Source: Clostridia bacterium
GTDB taxonomy: Bacteria; Bacillota; Clostridia; Christensenellales; CAG-1252
Length of the DNA: 6,443 nucleotides
Direction of reading: 5' to 3'
Assembly: GCA_017615515.1 (NCBI GenBank)
Contig: JAFZZX010000064.1
Coordinates: forward strand, 1 to 6,443
The notes below the pieces were generated by a model, which worked only from the letters and a program-made list of their open reading frames with translations, was not told where the DNA came from and made no database searches. The position numbers were made by a program, and so were the translations under genes. This document shows positions 4,873 to 6,443 of this stretch, in pieces (the stretch's first letter is position 1; each line of letters starts with the position of its first letter).

Positions 4873-6109
4873 ATTGTCTTTTGAAGGGTTTTGCTTTCTC
4901 GTCGAATTCGTCGGTCGCTGCGTCGTCTTTTTTTAATAAACTGCCTCGCGTGATCGCGTCGAACCCGAATTTCTTGCGTATTTCGTCGATACTCTTTTCA
5001 AATCGAGTGCGTTTTTCGCTTTTTCCCTCGTCTTCGAATAGTGTGGTCGGGACGTATTCGCCCGCTTCGATCAAATAGATCGCGGTGACCGTGATCGCGC
5101 GGATCGGCTGATCCCCTTCGCGCCACAAGAGGTCGAGGAGTGACAGAGCGCTGTCCTTGAGGTCGGTCGCGGAAGCGGTCGGGTAGGTCAGTTGCGTTTG
5201 CTTTCCGATCGAGCGCATCGTGTTAAGTTTGACGGATAAGTGTACGCCGCCCGCATACATGCCGTGTTTACGCAGTCTCGTCGCAACGCGTTCGGATAGG
5301 GCGGTAATGAGCTCCGCCGATTCCTCGCGTGTTTTCAGGTCGTGATCCGCCGTCGAGCCGTTACCGACGCTTTCGGGTTTATGCGTTTCGTAATACAGTT
5401 TGACTCGATCGTCCTCTTCGCCGTTCGCCCATTTTTTGAGAGTAAGTCCCGTTTGCCCGATGTGCGCCGACAGAAGTTTTTCGTCCGCTTTTGCGAGGTC
5501 GCCGATCGTATGGATCCCGACGGCGGAGAAGAACTTGCTTGCGCTCGCTCCCACCATCAAGATGTCTTCGACGGGCAGATCCCACGCGATGGTGCGATAA
5601 TTCTCCCTTGAGATCAACGTTTGGGCATCGGGTTTTTTATAGTCCGATCCGAGTTTTGCAAATACCTTGGTAAAGGAGATCCCCACGCTGAGGGTGATCC
5701 CGAGTTCTTCTCTCGCGCGACGACGGATCTCTTCGGCGATGCGTTCGCTCGATCCGAATAAGGTATGACTTCCGGAGACGTCGAGCCAACATTCGTCCAG
5801 TCCGAAGCTCTCGACGCGATCGGTATATTCGGTATAGAGCTTAAATAGCGCTCCGGAATACTTGACGTAGGAAGGGAAGTCGGGTCGGAGCAAGATGAGA
5901 TCGGGGCAAAAGGAAAGCGCCTCGCGAATGGTTTGACCCGTCTTGACGCCGCACGCCTTCGCGCCGTTACTCTTGGCAAGGATGATGCCGTGACGCTTCT
6001 CGGGATCGCCGCAGACGGCGATGTTTTTGCCACGAAGAGACGGATCTTTCACCATCTCCACAGAGGCGTAAAAGTTATTCGCATCACAATGCAAAATATT
6101 CTCGTCCAT
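4871..6109 (-). CDS. dinB: Y-family translesion DNA polymerase (DNA polymerase IV, DinB type)
   Basis: This error-prone polymerase copies past damaged bases and has no proofreading domain. The 412-residue product is full length. The palm begins HCDANNFYASVE (7-18), with metal-binding Asp9 and Tyr14 at the steric-gate position. The second catalytic pair is Asp105-Glu106 in FGLDECWLDVSGS (102-114). GISFTKVFAKLGSDYKKP (143-160) is the conserved finger/palm segment. A helix-hairpin-helix-like thumb region (about 184-206) contains GIHTIGDLA. The little finger starts near 247. The C-terminal part, LFEDEGKSEKRTRFEKSIDE (357-376) followed by IRKKFGFDAITRG, is characteristic of the clostridial DinB clade, and PTTLF (354-358) sits where a sliding-clamp motif of the QxxLF kind is expected, though without the Gln. 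AGGGAG (complement of 6115-6120) lies five bases before the ATG. It is convergent to the ribosomal cluster and separately transcribed. Confidence 0.95.
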   Translation of the reverse strand: MDENILHCDANNFYASVEMVKDPSLRGKNIAVCGDPEKRHGIILAKSNGAKACGVKTGQTIREALSFCPDLILLRPDFPSYVKYSGALFKLYTEYTDRVESFGLDECWLDVSGSHTLFGSSERIAEEIRRRAREELGITLSVGISFTKVFAKLGSDYKKPDAQTLISRENYRTIAWDLPVEDILMVGASASKFFSAVGIHTIGDLAKADEKLLSAHIGQTGLTLKKWANGEEDDRVKLYYETHKPESVGNGSTADHDLKTREESAELITALSERVATRLRKHGMYAGGVHLSVKLNTMRSIGKQTQLTYPTASATDLKDSALSLLDLLWREGDQPIRAITVTAIYLIEAGEYVPTTLFEDEGKSEKRTRFEKSIDEIRKKFGFDAITRGSLLKKDDAATDEFDEKAKPFKRQ

Positions 6110-6139
6110 TCTGTCTCCCTAACCTTTATTTCTGATCAT

Positions 6140-6168
6140 ATTATACCATATTATTTAATAAAATTAAA
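6140..6168 (-). promoter_or_regulatory. Extended -10 promoter for dinB
   Basis: On the minus strand TGGTATAAT (complement of 6140-6148) gives a perfect TATAAT with the TGn extension. Seventeen bases upstream lies TTTAAT (complement of 6163-6168), a poor -35 match, which the extended -10 could offset. The predicted start near 6133 leaves a leader of about 24 bases. I see no LexA-type SOS box (CGAAC...GTTCG) around it. Confidence 0.65.
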
Positions 6169-6172
6169 TAAT
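6150..6172. promoter_or_regulatory. AT-only palindrome over the dinB promoter (operator candidate)
   Basis: ATTATTTAAT (6150-6159) and ATTAAATAAT (6163-6172) are exact inverted repeats around AAA. The element covers the weak -35 and most of the spacer of the dinB promoter. It contains only A and T, so chance is a real alternative. A repressor site or a structural AT element is inferred, not shown. Confidence 0.3.
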
Positions 6173-6443
6173 CTATCTTGATTTTTTTAACAAAAAAGAC
6201 TAGCTTGACCAGCAAAGATTATAACAATTGGCTACTGAAATTTAATTATTTAAAACGAATAATAAAACAAATTGTTTATATCTAATTTTTATATTATGTA
6301 AGTAAGCTAATCTTTAGCTGTTATTTTTCTTTGAAGAATAGATTTAAATATAATCATATTGGAAAGCATATTTATAATATAATTCTTGCTTATAAGAATA
6401 TAATAATTACAAACTAGTGTTTTATTAATTGTTTTATTTTTCA

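Larger units (their letters stand above)
6110..6443. other. AT-rich region without a recognisable gene
   Basis: From 6121 to 6443 I count 59 G or C bases in 323, about 18%, against roughly half in the genes to the left. The first 60 bases hold the dinB leader, promoter and palindrome. Beyond them I find no tRNA, CRISPR repeat, terminal repeat or protein I recognise. Small structures visible are a T/A-run inverted repeat at 6182-6196, AAACAA/TTGTTT around 6265-6278, AGCTAA-TCT-TTAGCT (6305-6319) followed by a T-rich stretch, and ATTCTT/AAGAAT (6382-6399). Several TATAAT-like words occur, as expected by chance at this composition. Confidence 0.7.

Noticed and set aside
6182..6196. T-run/A-run inverted repeat as a terminator
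   Set aside because: The stem would be A-T pairs only with no G-C core, giving too little stability, and it lies upstream of the dinB promoter with no gene to terminate.
6305..6330. Terminator of a small RNA on the plus strand (AGCTAA-TCT-TTAGCT then a T-rich stretch)
   Set aside because: The stem is only 6 bp and AT-rich, the T-run is interrupted, and TTGACC at 6205 has no -10 at usable spacing, so no transcription unit can be proposed.

Overview
The window looks like chromosomal DNA of a Bacillota (Firmicutes) bacterium, most likely an uncultured clostridial lineage. This rests on three things seen here: the gene order end-of-dnaK, dnaJ, prmA, rsmE, mtaB, a HIT-family gene and rpsU, which matches the extended dnaK (heat-shock) operon of Bacillus and many Clostridia; the short Firmicutes-type S21 protein; and purine-rich Shine-Dalgarno sites with sigma-A-like promoters. 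The coding part is roughly half G+C, while the right end (6121-6443) is only about 18% G+C by my count.

Layout. Positions 1-67 are the C-terminal tail of a gene that is almost certainly dnaK. An 84-base spacer with two hairpins leads to dnaJ (152-1300), which overlaps prmA (1297-2205) by four bases. A tetraloop terminator (2207-2231) then closes this chaperone/L11-methylase unit. A near-consensus promoter (2252-2280), with a perfect palindrome on its -35 box, starts a second unit: rsmE (2287-3024), mtaB (3005-4237) and hinT (4247-4585), with overlapping or touching genes. The predicted transcript starts at or next to the rsmE ATG, so it may be leaderless. rpsU (4661-4843) has its own TTGACA-type promoter just after the hinT stop. 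A bidirectional terminator (4847-4870) separates it from a convergent Y-family DNA polymerase gene, dinB (4871-6109, minus strand). Upstream of dinB lies an extended -10 promoter, an AT-rich palindrome and 334 bases with no convincing gene.

Function. DnaJ works with DnaK in protein folding. PrmA (ribosomal protein L11), RsmE (16S rRNA), MtaB (tRNA position 37) and S21 all act on the translation machinery, so the cluster links protein quality control to ribosome and tRNA maturation. HinT is a small nucleotide-binding hydrolase carried along in the second unit. DinB is a translesion polymerase, transcribed separately and functionally unrelated.

Novelty. I see no new multi-gene system here. What deserves a second look is regulatory: the split of the classical heat-shock operon into separately started units, the possible leaderless rsmE mRNA with a palindromic operator candidate, the hairpins between dnaK and dnaJ, and the abrupt AT-rich block at the right edge.
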